This document shows positions 20,697-31,399 of a stretch of DNA of 64,000 nucleotides, piece by piece. Source of the stretch: Oreohelix idahoensis (taxonomy: Eukaryota > Mollusca > Gastropoda > Stylommatophora > Oreohelicidae); contig JAMPIV010011331.1 in the NCBI GenBank assembly GCA_024509875.1, forward strand, positions 434,001 through 498,000, given 5' to 3'. The notes under the pieces are model-generated. The model ran no database searches. It was not told the DNA's origin and saw nothing but the letters and a program-made list of their open reading frames with translations. A program made the translations under genes and the position numbers. Within the stretch, counting starts at the first letter, position 1. Each line of letters opens with the position of its first letter.

Positions 20697-21712
20697 AGAA
20701 ATCTAGAGCCGTCTTCCCATTCTTCCCATCACCATAAACAACGAGAAACTTTACCTCAGAACCCTCCCCAGGAAAAATCGAAATTCTTTAAAAACAAGTA
20801 CCCCACGCAACATTCTGATCAACCCAACCGGCCTACATGGCACAGCCGCCAGAAAGGTCAAGACAAGGGAAGGACCCCTGCACAAGGGACATCGGATCAG
20901 AGCAAGCACACCGGGACGAATAGAATCGGTTGCTTGTTAACAGACTCGCAACGGAGAATGAGTGCCAGTGATTCTCAACCTGAGGATGAGAGGCCCTCAA
21001 CGCGAGGAACTGTTATTTTGAACGGGACTTCAACATCTTGTCTTTTTGACTCAGGATTATCTTTTGATTGTATTGTCGCAAGACATTTGGTCAAACCTGG
21101 TCAAGAGACAGAAGACACCGTCAAATTATGTGGAGTTTTCAAGAGTGATGCACCCATGACGCTTCCCATCGCATTGGTGGAGATACACTCTGATTTTGTC
21201 AGAGGTGTTATCAAAGCTGCTATTATGGATGATCCTATCTACCCAGTAATACTTGGATGTAGATATGTGTTTGTTGGAAGACCGAAAGAGCCGATTGTGG
21301 CAGCAGTAACCACAAGAGGGCAAACAAAGAAGGAACGAGAGCCTGTGCCAAATTTGTTACCTCAGGAACTAAAAGAGGCGCAACAAAAGGACCCTACCTT
21401 GGAACCCTGCTTTAGGAAACTGCCCACGGCAAAGGACCCCAGACACAACGGAGACATCTTTTCTAAGGAAGGCGTACTATATCGTAGAACTGGCAACCCT
21501 GATGAAGGGCATAACCAGCTCCTAGTACCGATGCAGTACAGAGCCCAAATCTTAGAAATGGGCCACTCTCTTCCCTTTAGCGGACATATGGGACAAAACG
21601 CCACTATTCAGCGAATATCGACTCATTATTGGTGTCCAGGAATGAACACTGATATTATCAGATACGTGAAATCCTGCACCCAGTGCCAACGGGTGGCACC
21701 CAAGCATTAAAC
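20697..21712 (+). pseudogene. Gypsy protease joined directly to integrase zinc domain
   Basis: In the same frame as gag, past its stop, this open stretch has a basic linker, then a retropepsin with active site CLFDSG near residue 37 of the 20934 frame, and IYPVILGCRY later on. The next recognisable domain, after VTTRGQTKKE and a DPTLEPCFRKL linker, is the integrase zinc domain (HSLPFSGHMGQ ... CTQCQ). No RT or RNase H lies between. The same linker style (VVTRAQ ... EEDPTLKKFF) joins protease to integrase in the intact element at 25683-29063, so this order is native and not a deletion. Confidence 0.8.
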
Positions 21713-22560
21713 AGCACCAGTTTCCATGGGTTAAATGCCAATAGGGGGGACTCCATTTGAACGGGTTGCTGTCGACATTGTTGGACCCATAGAAAGGACC
21801 AAAAAAAGGAACAGGTTCATCCTGACCTTAGTCGACACTTGCACTATGTAGGCCGAAGCTATACCGCTAACATGTACGGATTCCAAGCATGTCGCAGAAG
21901 CCCTAGTGCAAATTTTTCACGCGGTTGGGATTTCCTCAACAAGTTTTGACGGATAACGGATCCCAATTACGTAGCCTGTTAATGGAGGACATCTTTAGGA
22001 TCTTGAGGGCCAAGCACATCCACACCAGCCCGTACCATCCGGCCGGAAATGGGCTCGTGGAGCGCTTCAACAGCAGCCTCACCATGATGTTACGTAAGCT
22101 GGGACAAGAGAAACATGAAGATTGGGAACTTTTCATTCCTGCAGCCTTAATCGCCTACATGGAAATCCCACATGTCTCTTCGGGATTTCCCCCAGCTACT
22201 CTTTTATTCGGCAGACCTATTAAGATGCCGCTAGAAGCCTTACTCCGGTCAATGACAGACCAGAAGGCCGACGAAACATTCGTCTCAGCCAGCAAGTATG
22301 TATCGGAACTTAAGGAAAGGTTACAACTAGGATGGGATCTAGCTACAACCAACCTTAAGAAAGCATTGCTCAAAGCACGCTAAACGGTACAATAAAGCGG
22401 CTAAAGAGAACGAACTACAATCAGGGGAGAAGGTTTTGTTATTACTGCCAACCGGAAGCAACAAACTGCGCATCGGATGGCAAGGACCGTTTACCGTACT
22501 TTAAAAGATCTCAAGAACGAACTACAAGATCTCTATTACATGAAAGGAGAAGGTCTACCA
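21713..22560 (+). pseudogene. Gypsy integrase core and C-terminal part, degenerate
   Basis: After stops at about 21709, 21733 and 21847 the integrase core reads FERVAVDIVGPIE (first D), then a frame change near 21930, VLTDNGSQL (second D) and YHPAGNGLVERFNSSL (E). A post-core segment resembles GEKVLLLLPTGSNKLRIGWQGPF, the basic C-terminal module also seen at about residue 549 of the 25683-29063 protein. RT and RNase H, expected next in the Gmr1-type order, are absent. The copy is dead. Confidence 0.82.
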
Positions 22561-22891
22561 CGTAAATCTGCTAAAGAAATACTTGGAAAGACCGGTACCC
22601 TCCCCCGAATATCTCCTGGTGGTCGCTATAGCAACAGAAGATGACGATAGTCGCAGGGAAAACCCACTGCAAACACACGGAATCTTGCAACAAGGTCAAA
22701 CTCGGCGACACTCTTTCAAACGGCAACTGAAGACAAGCGGGAAAACAGAACGTGGGATCAGATTTTATGAGTAGAAATTGGAGCAGTGAGGAAGAAAGGG
22801 AAAGTGAAAATAGCAATCACTCGCAAGATACGGATAACAGCAGCGCTATTTTCATAGAGAAGACATAAAAGGGTTTCATATCTTTAAGCCA
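22561..22891 (+). other. Degenerate 3' coding remnant of the gypsy element
   Basis: A 63-codon frame (22583-22774) begins MERPVPSPEYLLVVAIATED, resembling the region after the integrase in the intact element (ERPDYLQPIFQATDD). Beyond it I see nothing recognisable before the direct repeat. Confidence 0.4.
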
Positions 22892-23665
22892 CATATGGAA
22901 ATAGTGCAGCAGTAATCATCCACTTTTGCCCCTCCCCATCTAGTTAAATATTTGCTACATGAACGAAGGATTCACCAGTGATATTAACACGTGAGCCATC
23001 TGGCAATTAAGCCCTATGTGAAACAGAGAGCAAAGCGCGGAGCATGGCGTAATAGCTTCTTTGATCAGAGGAACGAGATATTCAGTCTGAGACGGACCTT
23101 GGATTGTAAAACTTTTAAGGGAAGTAATTGCGTAGCTGATATTCGGCAAGGCGGAGATGATGAAAGTCAAGTCAGAGAGGCAGAGGCGGAAGAGGTGGTA
23201 AAATTACCTTTGATTCAAGAATCGAACGGCAAATTAGCTCGGATCTGGCAGTAGGTGTGACTTTCGCATTTAAGAACGATAGAACGGAATTTATCAATAT
23301 ATATCATGTCTCTCCGATAGCCATGATCAGTTGCCCAGAAATCTATCTGAATTCACTAGCTCGTTATCTTAAGATTTTTTGTACAGAGTGAAAATTATTA
23401 GATTTTCGTGGAGTGTTTCATTTTTTCTGATTGCGGTAATTTATATACTAGCCTTGAAGTGATTTAGTGTGTTTAAAGTTTTCATTATATTTCACTGAGA
23501 CTTACCGTATGTGCTAATTAAATAACTTATAGCTAAATTTTCCAGCCGTAAAGTAAATTTAATTACTCGCTATTTCCCAGTAAGAGATGTTTTTAATTGA
23601 CTAGTACATACATTAAATAACTGTCTACTGACGGCATATATTATTTACTTCTATCCATTTTATGT
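22892..23665 (+). repeat. Direct repeat copy 2 (pair with 14752-15520)
   Basis: Nearly identical to 14752-15520, with the same start and end. It contains an 87-codon open frame (22991-23254, SFFDQRNEIFSLRRTL ... QESNGKLARIWQ) that I do not recognise and that is broken in copy 1. It lies where a 3' untranslated region and LTR would be expected, but clean TG...CA ends are not visible. Confidence 0.6.
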
Positions 23666-23955
23666 AACTTTATAAATGACTAGTGTTCATATCACGCGTT
23701 AAAAGAACGATAGCATAAGCTAGACACGTATGTTTTAAATCTAATTTATAACGGAGTGGTGAAGAGGTCTGATAAACCTTCTTTTTCTCTTCTTGATCGT
23801 TACTGTGTATTCTCCTCACGCAAACCAGTGATGGAGGCTCCAGGGGGAGCAAAGGTCAACTCAACCAACGCAGGATTATGCAAATATGGAGTGTGAGTGT
23901 GAAGTATGAGTTAGGCGAATGGTGGACTGTTCGTGTGTTGACCCGTATAAGGCAC
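23666..23955. other. Unrecognised sequence, left flank of the Gmr1-like element
   Basis: About 290 bp with no recognised feature, ending at GTATAAGGCAC just before the LTR. Confidence 0.35.
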
Positions 23956-25269
23956 TCATTCACTCATTACGTTAAGTCACCAATGCAGATCACTGTAGTC
24001 GTTTCAATAGTTTAATTGGACGCACACACTTGACAGATTGGGTACAGTTACAGGAACATGAGTCGACATAGACAGCATAATATTGATCAATGGACTACCG
24101 TCCTAAATTAGCATTCATGAAGAATAATCTTGCAATGGAACATCTGTAAACACCAAGATTTCCATAGTTTATAAATACAGTCAGTAGACCTTACTGACCG
24201 AGCATGTCAATTAAGCAATACTGTTCAAACTTGACTCCTAAACAGGATCTCTTTCTAGCGAAGATTCCTTTAGGTGAATTACAGCAAATCTCCGTGAAGA
24301 TAATGTTAATTTCTTTATAATAGTGATCTCTCAATCATCACCTGATAATAAGGAAGTTTTCCCGTTCTCTGCTAATGATTTACAATAAGTAGAATTCCAA
24401 AATCAATCGAATTCCACAATGGCTGCTGGTTCCCGGTTGAGCATCACTCACTATACGGGTGTATAGCCAAATCTTCAATCGAAGCTTTGTTCATCAACAA
24501 TAAATGATTCTACAAGGATCAGCATATTCTGTCCTCATAGTTGCTGCATATAAACATATTTAGTGCTGCTAGAGAATATGTCGTCCCGACATATTCATAG
24601 GTAAGTTCATGTAAACGTCTGCCCATCTTAAGCCTAGGAATGAACGAAGTCAGCAAAAGTACGTTTTTTTACCTGGACATAAGAAATACACTAGCAAGCA
24701 CAAAAACGCTCTCCCGGCGTTATAGAATCACAACTGGGGAACTCATGGACTAAACGATCCTGGAAGAAACTATCTTCGTCCCCAGAATAACTTAAAGAGA
24801 TCACAAACTCTTGGGCATCTCTCCGACATGACTTCCTGCCCTAGGCCTAGACAACCGAAGAACCCCCTCACCTCTCTTCATCCGCCGAAAACACCTGACC
24901 CCCTTCAGTACAGTACAAGAACAAATAGTTCCACTTAAACATACTAAGATATCAAGATATAAGACATACTCGTCCTACATAGACAAGCACTACACATAGA
25001 TTCGGACCATAGACATTCTGAAGCAAGAACAATCTATTCCTAACCAAACACAGAATAGATTCAAGTAAGTCTAAATTCCTCCGCCGAGTTCTATTTTTTA
25101 AGAACGCTACAAAGAGCGATAACTCACAGAATGACTACTTATTGCCCAATCTGAGTTTCGTCCCTCAAGACCAAAACATGCATTCAAAGATGAATATATC
25201 TTCATCAGACAATTAAAACATTTTACATGGTATGCGTAATCCGTGCGCCAAAAAAATATGTGCGCAACA
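23956..25269 (-). repeat. 3' LTR of the Gmr1-like element
   Basis: On the minus strand it begins TGTTGCGCACAT at 25269 and ends GAGTGAATGA at 23956. It matches 31400-32712 along its whole length. The end does not show the usual CA. Differences from the 5' LTR include a four-base cluster near 24293 and single changes near 24352, 24667, 25016 and 25145. Confidence 0.92.
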
Positions 25270-25300
25270 GATTACCACCCCCCCCGGGAAAAAAATGAAA
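25270..25300 (-). promoter_or_regulatory. Polypurine tract and 3' untranslated region start
   Basis: On the minus strand CCCGGGGGGGTGGTAATC runs straight into the LTR start TGTTGCGC. Its position and G-richness fit the plus-strand primer. The rest of the gap to the pol stop at 25683 is untranslated sequence with no recognised feature. Confidence 0.7.
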
Positions 25301-25682
25301 ATCATTTTTTTTTTTCATCTGAGAGCAACATACAATAGGCTCCCAACGCATAAATACTGCGCAGATGAGAAATATCTGGAATTATTTAAGCCAGATTAAT
25401 GCAAAATCTCAATCCCTCAGAGAAAGCATTTCTCTTAAGCATAAGTGTTTCCAGGGAGGTGTCACCAACGCATACTACTATACAATGATACAATGCATAT
25501 AACAATTTAAGTTTAAGCATTCCAAGTACATGATTGACAAAAAGAAAAATCATCAACGAGTAATGGTGACTATATATCAATGAACGTAGTGTCATTACGA
25601 ATTACAATGTGTATCTATTTTGATATAGAAAAGAAAAATCTGTTGTCGAGTTGGAAGTGTTAAGACGTCCAGTACTCAACAG

Positions 25683-28600
25683 CTAAGTGGAATCATGTGG
25701 GCATCTAGACAGAATGTCTGCCATCACATTATCTGATCCACGGATAGCTCGTACCGAAAAATGAAAAGGTTGAAGAGCAATTGCATATCGAGTAGACCTC
25801 GAACTCTTCAAATTTTTACTCTGGATAGCTGTAAGAGCTTTCTGATCGGTTTCTACTATAAAATGTGCGCCTAGAAGGAATCTTTGTAATTTGAGAATTG
25901 ACCATACCATAGCCAACAGTTCACGGTCTAAAACCGAATAATTCCTTTCTGCAGCATTAAGCTTTCTGGAAATATACATTACAGGATGCAGAGTTCCAGA
26001 GTAATCTTGCATTAGTGCCGCTCCAATCCCAGTGGATGAAGCGTCACTACGAAGAACAAATGTCTTATCTTTAGTAGGCAACACTAAAATAGGTGCAGTA
26101 GAAAACATAGTTTTAATCTTATCCAAAGAGGATTGACATTCTTGAGTCCAATGGACTATATTAGGAGACCCTTTCTTTAGCAAGGTAGAAAGAGGTGCCA
26201 TGATTGAGGACAGATTCGGAATGAATCGTCCATAGAATTGTATAAGACCTAAGAGACTTCGCACTTGCTTTTTAGTCTTAGGAATAGAAATGTTAAGTAT
26301 TTTACTTGTATTATGGTCCTCTGTTTTTAGGAAACCATGGCCGACCCGGTGACCTAAAAAAGAAATTTCACTAAAACCAATGCAGGCTTTAGATGGTTTC
26401 GCTGTCAGGTTATACTCGCGTAGAGTAGATAGCAATTCAACTAACCCTGAATAGTGATCTTCCCAAGTATCGCTGAAAAGACAGATGTCATCTATGTACG
26501 CAATGACATCTGACCGATAGGATAGAATTCTACGCATCATGCGTACGAATGTAGCTGGTGCGTTCATAAGGCCGAAAGGCATAAAATTCCATTGAAAAAG
26601 GCCTCTAGGTGTAGAAAAAGCAGTAAAAGGTTTGGCGCGTTCAGATAGAGGAACTTGCCAATATCCTTTAGACAAATCTAGTTTAGTGAAAAAATGCGAT
26701 TTAGAAAGCTTAGTAAGTAGCTCTTCTAGTAAAGGCATAGGTTCAGCATCAAACTTCGTGACTTGATTCAATTTGCGATAGTCAACGCAAAGACGTATGT
26801 TATTGTCTTTTTTACGGACAATAACCATCGGCGAAGAATACGCAGAAGTGGATGGTTCAATTATTTTTAAATCTATCATCTCATCCAACTCCTTTTCAAC
26901 CTGTGCTTGAAAATGTATAGGAATAGGATAAGGTCTGACTCTAATAGGATTATGGTCAGTTAGAATAATGTCATGTTCAATGACATGAGTTTGTCCAGGA
27001 ATGTCAGTAAGGACATCCTGAAATGTTTGTAACATAGCCGAAACTTGTCGCTGTTCTCCTAGAGATAAATCGGGAGAAACAGTAACATTTTTCCATGATT
27101 CACTAGAATGAAGTGGAATCATCGGAAGCGGAAGATTAACATCCGAAAAACTTGTTTCCTCATCCTGTATTACAGACAGTGATGAGTAATGACCATGTTG
27201 GACAGGTGAATCGTCCGTTGCCTGGAAAATAGGCTGTAAATAATCCGGACGTTCATGGAATTCCGTAAGCATATTGATGTGGAAGGTTTTACGCTTCCCA
27301 TCAATATCGACAATGTAGTCAACATCGGAAATTTTCGAGATTATATCGTACGGACCTTTCCAAGAAATAAGTAGTCTGTTTTCCCTACAAGGTAGCAAAA
27401 CAAATGCTTTGTCACCAGGACAAAGTTGTCGTAAGGTTCTTTTCTTATTGGCAAATTGTCTTGCTTTCTCCTTAGCAAACTCAGAAGAAGAAGTTGCCAA
27501 TTTGCATGCTTCGATAATCTTTTGTCTTAGCGCGATGACATATTCGTAAGAAGATTTTGTGTCATCGGTAATATTATCAGCGGTTATGAGATCATGAAGC
27601 AAAGACATAGGGCCGCGCGGTCGCGCGCCAAAGACAAGTTCAAAGGGAGAAAATCCTGTATGTTCATTGGGAACCTCTCTGTAAGCGAAGAGGGCCGCGG
27701 GTAAAACCCTATCCCAATCTTGAGGATGATCCTCAGTTATCTTCCCTAGTAAGTTTTTGAGTGTTCTATTAAGGCGTTCTACCATCCCATTCGACATTGG
27801 GTGATAGATACTGCTCAAAGATCTCTCTATCTGGAGAGTAGACATTACTTGAGACATGGTATCCGATATTAGTTGGGTGCCATGATCTGATAATATTTCT
27901 CCGGGAAATCCCAAACGAGAAAATATAAGCCAAAGAGCATCTGCAATGTCAGCAGTAGTAATGCTCTTCAGAGGGATAGCCTCTGGCCAACGTGTGCACA
28001 TGTCCACACACGTTAAGATAAACTGATGTCCTCTAGCAGATTTGATCTTTAATGGACCAATGATGTCTATCGCCATCTTCTGAAATGGTCTAATAGGAAT
28101 GTCTGCAGCCTGAATAGGTGCAGCATGGCGTGGACTTTTGGATTTGACTTCTTGACATATTTTACAAGATCGACAATAGATCCGTATGTCCTTGTTCACA
28201 AAAGGCCAAAAGAAAGCCGCAAGAACTCTTGACTTTGTACGGGAAAAACCCATATGTCCAGCACACTGAGAGTCGTGTGCGTGTTGTAATATTTTAACTC
28301 TCAAATTCTTGGGTACAAGAATCTGAGAATGACTTGACTTGTTGGAGTCTTGCACCATACGTACAAGTACGCCATTCTTCATTGTAATCCAAGATTTACT
28401 CTTTGAATCTTTATTCGGATCACCTTTTGTTGCAAGAGTGAAGAATTTCTTTAGAGTCGGATCCTCTTCTTGCTGCTTTATAAATGAGTCACGCGAAATT
28501 ACCAAGGGATCATCTTGGTTATGCACTTCATTATCTTCAATAGATGAAGTTTCGGGCATATTGAGAGCTTGAGCTCTAGTGACTACAGCATTAGCAGTTT

Positions 28601-29063
28601 GAATATTTTGTTTTTCCCAAACGGAAATTTGTTGTGGAGTGCATTCTTTGACTCCGTGAATACGACCGATGATAAGATCAGCGATCGGATTCGGCAGAAG
28701 ACATGCGTGTACATCTCCAGTAAAGAAAGGAGTAGCGATCCTAATGATAGCAGTAGAGTATTTCTCTATGGTGCCGCCAAATGTTACACATTTGACTACT
28801 TTGCCTGTAGCACGAGAAGGATCTATGAGTGACTGCCTAACACCAATTGTGGTGCATCCAGAATCAAAAAGCAATGAAACTGGATTGACATTTACTAAAC
28901 CTTTGTGTAAGACAACAGAACCTCTTCCATCATGCGCGATTGACGCGGGAAGAGCGGGAAGAGGATGGCCACAAATTAAAGTGGACACCGTAGTTGGTTC
29001 GAATAATGTTTTGCATTGGGGGCACTGAGATGCTCTCCCAAAATCGAAAGCGGCACATGCCAT
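25683..29063 (-). CDS. pol: Gmr1-like Pol: protease, integrase, RT, RNase H
   Basis: An uninterrupted 1126-residue frame. Protease: LLFDSG active site at residues 65-69, and DLIIGR near 129-134. Integrase: zinc motif with H263, H270, C300 and C303; catalytic D333 (AIDIIG), D393 (LSDHG) and E429 (NGMVER), an exact D,D35E spacing; a basic C-terminal module at about 549-600. RT: first aspartate at about 796 (TKLDLSKG), and YIDD at 856-859. RNase H: D1007, E1048 and D1073, and a late D near 1111. A CPQC...CGH cluster lies at residues 14-33. In ordinary gypsy elements integrase follows RNase H; here it precedes RT. The frame is in register with gag. All catalytic residues I can check are present, so the protein could be functional. 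Confidence 0.93.
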   Translation of the reverse strand: MACAAFDFGRASQCPQCKTLFEPTTVSTLICGHPLPALPASIAHDGRGSVVLHKGLVNVNPVSLLFDSGCTTIGVRQSLIDPSRATGKVVKCVTFGGTIEKYSTAIIRIATPFFTGDVHACLLPNPIADLIIGRIHGVKECTPQQISVWEKQNIQTANAVVTRAQALNMPETSSIEDNEVHNQDDPLVISRDSFIKQQEEDPTLKKFFTLATKGDPNKDSKSKSWITMKNGVLVRMVQDSNKSSHSQILVPKNLRVKILQHAHDSQCAGHMGFSRTKSRVLAAFFWPFVNKDIRIYCRSCKICQEVKSKSPRHAAPIQAADIPIRPFQKMAIDIIGPLKIKSARGHQFILTCVDMCTRWPEAIPLKSITTADIADALWLIFSRLGFPGEILSDHGTQLISDTMSQVMSTLQIERSLSSIYHPMSNGMVERLNRTLKNLLGKITEDHPQDWDRVLPAALFAYREVPNEHTGFSPFELVFGARPRGPMSLLHDLITADNITDDTKSSYEYVIALRQKIIEACKLATSSSEFAKEKARQFANKKRTLRQLCPGDKAFVLLPCRENRLLISWKGPYDIISKISDVDYIVDIDGKRKTFHINMLTEFHERPDYLQPIFQATDDSPVQHGHYSSLSVIQDEETSFSDVNLPLPMIPLHSSESWKNVTVSPDLSLGEQRQVSAMLQTFQDVLTDIPGQTHVIEHDIILTDHNPIRVRPYPIPIHFQAQVEKELDEMIDLKIIEPSTSAYSSPMVIVRKKDNNIRLCVDYRKLNQVTKFDAEPMPLLEELLTKLSKSHFFTKLDLSKGYWQVPLSERAKPFTAFSTPRGLFQWNFMPFGLMNAPATFVRMMRRILSYRSDVIAYIDDICLFSDTWEDHYSGLVELLSTLREYNLTAKPSKACIGFSEISFLGHRVGHGFLKTEDHNTSKILNISIPKTKKQVRSLLGLIQFYGRFIPNLSSIMAPLSTLLKKGSPNIVHWTQECQSSLDKIKTMFSTAPILVLPTKDKTFVLRSDASSTGIGAALMQDYSGTLHPVMYISRKLNAAERNYSVLDRELLAMVWSILKLQRFLLGAHFIVETDQKALTAIQSKNLKSSRSTRYAIALQPFHFSVRAIRGSDNVMADILSRCPHDST

Positions 29064-29192
29064 ATTGTTAGAGTCATCATTATCTTTATTTTGTTTATAG
29101 GCATCATGGGACTCTTGCTGTGCAGAGTTTGCATGATAATGAGATGTTTGTTTTTTATGTTGGGGTCTACCTCTGTTATTATTACCCCTTTA
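29064..29192 (-). promoter_or_regulatory. Gag-pol junction: single in-frame TAA
   Basis: The gag start (30491) and pol Met (29063) lie 1428 bases apart, a multiple of three. Translation past the TAA reads RGNNNRGRPQHKKQ without another stop until the pol Met. The stop is followed by AGGGGT. Pol could therefore be made by stop-codon readthrough as a gag-pol fusion, or by internal initiation. The sequence alone does not decide between these. Confidence 0.7.
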
Positions 29193-30491
29193 ATTATCAT
29201 TGTTTCCTCTATTGTAACCCCTATTTGGGTTTGAGTCATAATTCCCCTGGTTACTATTATCATATTCATTATAATGAGTATCTCTGTAATTATGATCTTG
29301 TTGTCTCCATGATGGAAAACTAGGATAGTTTCTATAATGACTTCCTTTGCGGAAGTTCCTATAATTATGACCACCCCTGAATCGAGGGCTGTCGGCTCGT
29401 CTCCAGATATTCGAAGAAGAACCCTGAAATGATTGGTTACCTTGGTTCTGATAACTGTTATGGTTACCCTTTTTATTAAACCTGTTTTGAGGTCCTTGGA
29501 ATGTGTGTGAGTAATTAGGGTTGTATGGTGTTGCTGATGCAACTGGCATACCTTCCTTAACCTTAGTATTGCTAATAGCTACATCTGGGTGTGCAGTGAC
29601 GTATTGGGTACAATATTCTTCCATTTCTTTTAGTGTTTTAGGTTTCCGCTCATGTAGGAATTCAAGGAATGGTTTACTAATGCTTGACATAATCTTGTCC
29701 CTGAGCAATAAATCCATAAGTGCTTCATAAGTCTTTTCTGTTTTGGACAGTTCAATCCAACGATTAAATGTAAGACGTGTCCTTGCAATGAATTCTGAGA
29801 ATTCTACCCTTGATTCAGGTACCATTCTTTTAAACAAAATGCGGTAACCTTCCTCAGATAACTGGTATTTCTTTATCAAGGCTGCCCTAATAACCTCATA
29901 ATTATCCTTGTCAGTTTCTTCAACCAAACTTAAACTCGTCAGAGAATCACCTTTTAAATTCTCAGACAACTGATTAGCATATTGCGATTTCTCCACATTA
30001 TGAGCTCGACAAGCACGTTCAAATCTATCAAGCCAGAATGTTATATCATCACTGGCAGAATTGAACGCTGGTACCTTGACCTTGTAAGTAAAGGGTTTAC
30101 CACTAGATGACTGATTGACATTACTCATGTTTGTCAATTTCAACTTTTCTAACTCAAATGCTAAAAGTTCTTTTTGATGTTCATGTTCTCTTATTGCTCT
30201 TTTCTCCTCAGCTTCAGCTTCTTTGTCTAATCTCTTTTGTTCAGCTTCTTTGTTTTGTTTTTCCAATTCCATTTGGAATCTCTTTTCCTCAACCTGCATC
30301 TGCAGTTTCTTTTGTTCAAATTCTATTTCCATTTTTCTATTCTCACTTTTTTGTTTCATTTCCTCAGCTTTAAGTGCTTTATCATATTGACTGGTAGCAT
30401 ACTCCTCCAACTTATCTCCAGTCTTGCCTAGAGATTTCCCTAACTCAATAAAGTGTTCCAATGTAGACATGATGTCTAATACTGATAGCAA
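29190..30491 (-). CDS. gag: Gmr1-like Gag
   Basis: A 433-residue frame that would form the retrotransposon particle and bind RNA. A second Met at residue 8 (MSTLEHF) may be the true start. Residues of about 30-115 form a highly charged coiled coil (KQKSENRKMEIEFEQKKLQ, KQNKEAEQKRLDKEAEAEE). A helical gag domain follows (VKVPAFNSASDDITFWLDRFE, RVEFSEFIARTRLTFNRW, EFLHERKPKTLKEMEEYC). The C-terminus is rich in N, R, G and Y, with FRGGHNYRNFRKG and repeated NY/RGN motifs, and could replace a zinc knuckle in RNA binding. The TAA stop at 29190-29192 is the only stop between it and pol. Confidence 0.88.
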   Translation of the reverse strand: MLSVLDIMSTLEHFIELGKSLGKTGDKLEEYATSQYDKALKAEEMKQKSENRKMEIEFEQKKLQMQVEEKRFQMELEKQNKEAEQKRLDKEAEAEEKRAIREHEHQKELLAFELEKLKLTNMSNVNQSSSGKPFTYKVKVPAFNSASDDITFWLDRFERACRAHNVEKSQYANQLSENLKGDSLTSLSLVEETDKDNYEVIRAALIKKYQLSEEGYRILFKRMVPESRVEFSEFIARTRLTFNRWIELSKTEKTYEALMDLLLRDKIMSSISKPFLEFLHERKPKTLKEMEEYCTQYVTAHPDVAISNTKVKEGMPVASATPYNPNYSHTFQGPQNRFNKKGNHNSYQNQGNQSFQGSSSNIWRRADSPRFRGGHNYRNFRKGSHYRNYPSFPSWRQQDHNYRDTHYNEYDNSNQGNYDSNPNRGYNRGNNDN

Positions 30492-31399
30492 TCAGTTGAC
30501 ACAAAAATGTAATCTATATTCCAAAGTAATGTAAACACAAGCTCCTAATAATTTGATCAATCAGCTCCTTATCCCAAACTATGTGGGGAAACAAGCCTTT
30601 AGTAAGGTCTTGTATAATCAACTGTGTACCAACCAATTACTAAAAATCATCAGTTGACTTTTTCTTATAAATTCATATGATCAAATATATTTTAAATAGT
30701 GTATGTCGATCAAGAACACAACAAAACAATTATACAAGAGAACAGGAAACATTTGCAGAAATCAAATAAATCAAATAGGAAAAATCAAAGAAAAAATGAT
30801 CACAGAATCTGTGATGATATCTGCAATAGAATGAACAAGACAAATAACGCCACAGTGTATGAACATAAATTGTGTATAAAACTGAAAGATAGCAAAGGGT
30901 AGACCAACAAATTATACAAACATACCAAAACAAAACTAAAGAACAGAGAAATATTACAAAAACAACAATAGGCACAGTTTCGTCACAGCTAACAGGTATT
31001 GCAACAGGTGTTGCATGCAAATTTCAATTAAGAAATTTGCCCCTACAGAACGCTAGTCCAAGACCAATGTGACTCGGTATATCTTGTCCTAGTCTCCTCC
31101 CAACCAGGCCCGCGACATAAATAACTATTACATATAAACATGTAAACATAAATATATATGAAGCATAAATCCATATATCATCAATAAACTGTGATGTAGA
31201 TAGAGTGTTGTAAAGAAGGCTGTTTTATAGAAATGGCACAGATATTTTAATCAAAATAAATAAATGCCACTTTATTGAACTACAATTTCTGGCCTTAAAT
31301 ATCAAAGTTCAACACAATAGCAGAACATAAGAAGATCCATCGATGAAAATAGGCTTCTAAGTTCAATACTTCTGCTAACACAGTTAATTTGCTTGCTAA
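30492..31399 (-). other. Leader of the Gmr1-like element
   Basis: About 900 bp between the 5' LTR and gag on the minus strand. After the LTR end (GAATGA) the leader begins TTAGCAAGCAAATTAAC, where a primer-binding site is expected. I could not match it to a tRNA. No other feature was recognised. Confidence 0.55.

Noticed and set aside
28976..29542. 188-codon minus-strand ORF overlapping the end of gag as a third retrotransposon gene
   Set aside because: It is an alternative frame of the N/R/G-rich Gag tail, low in complexity, with no motif.
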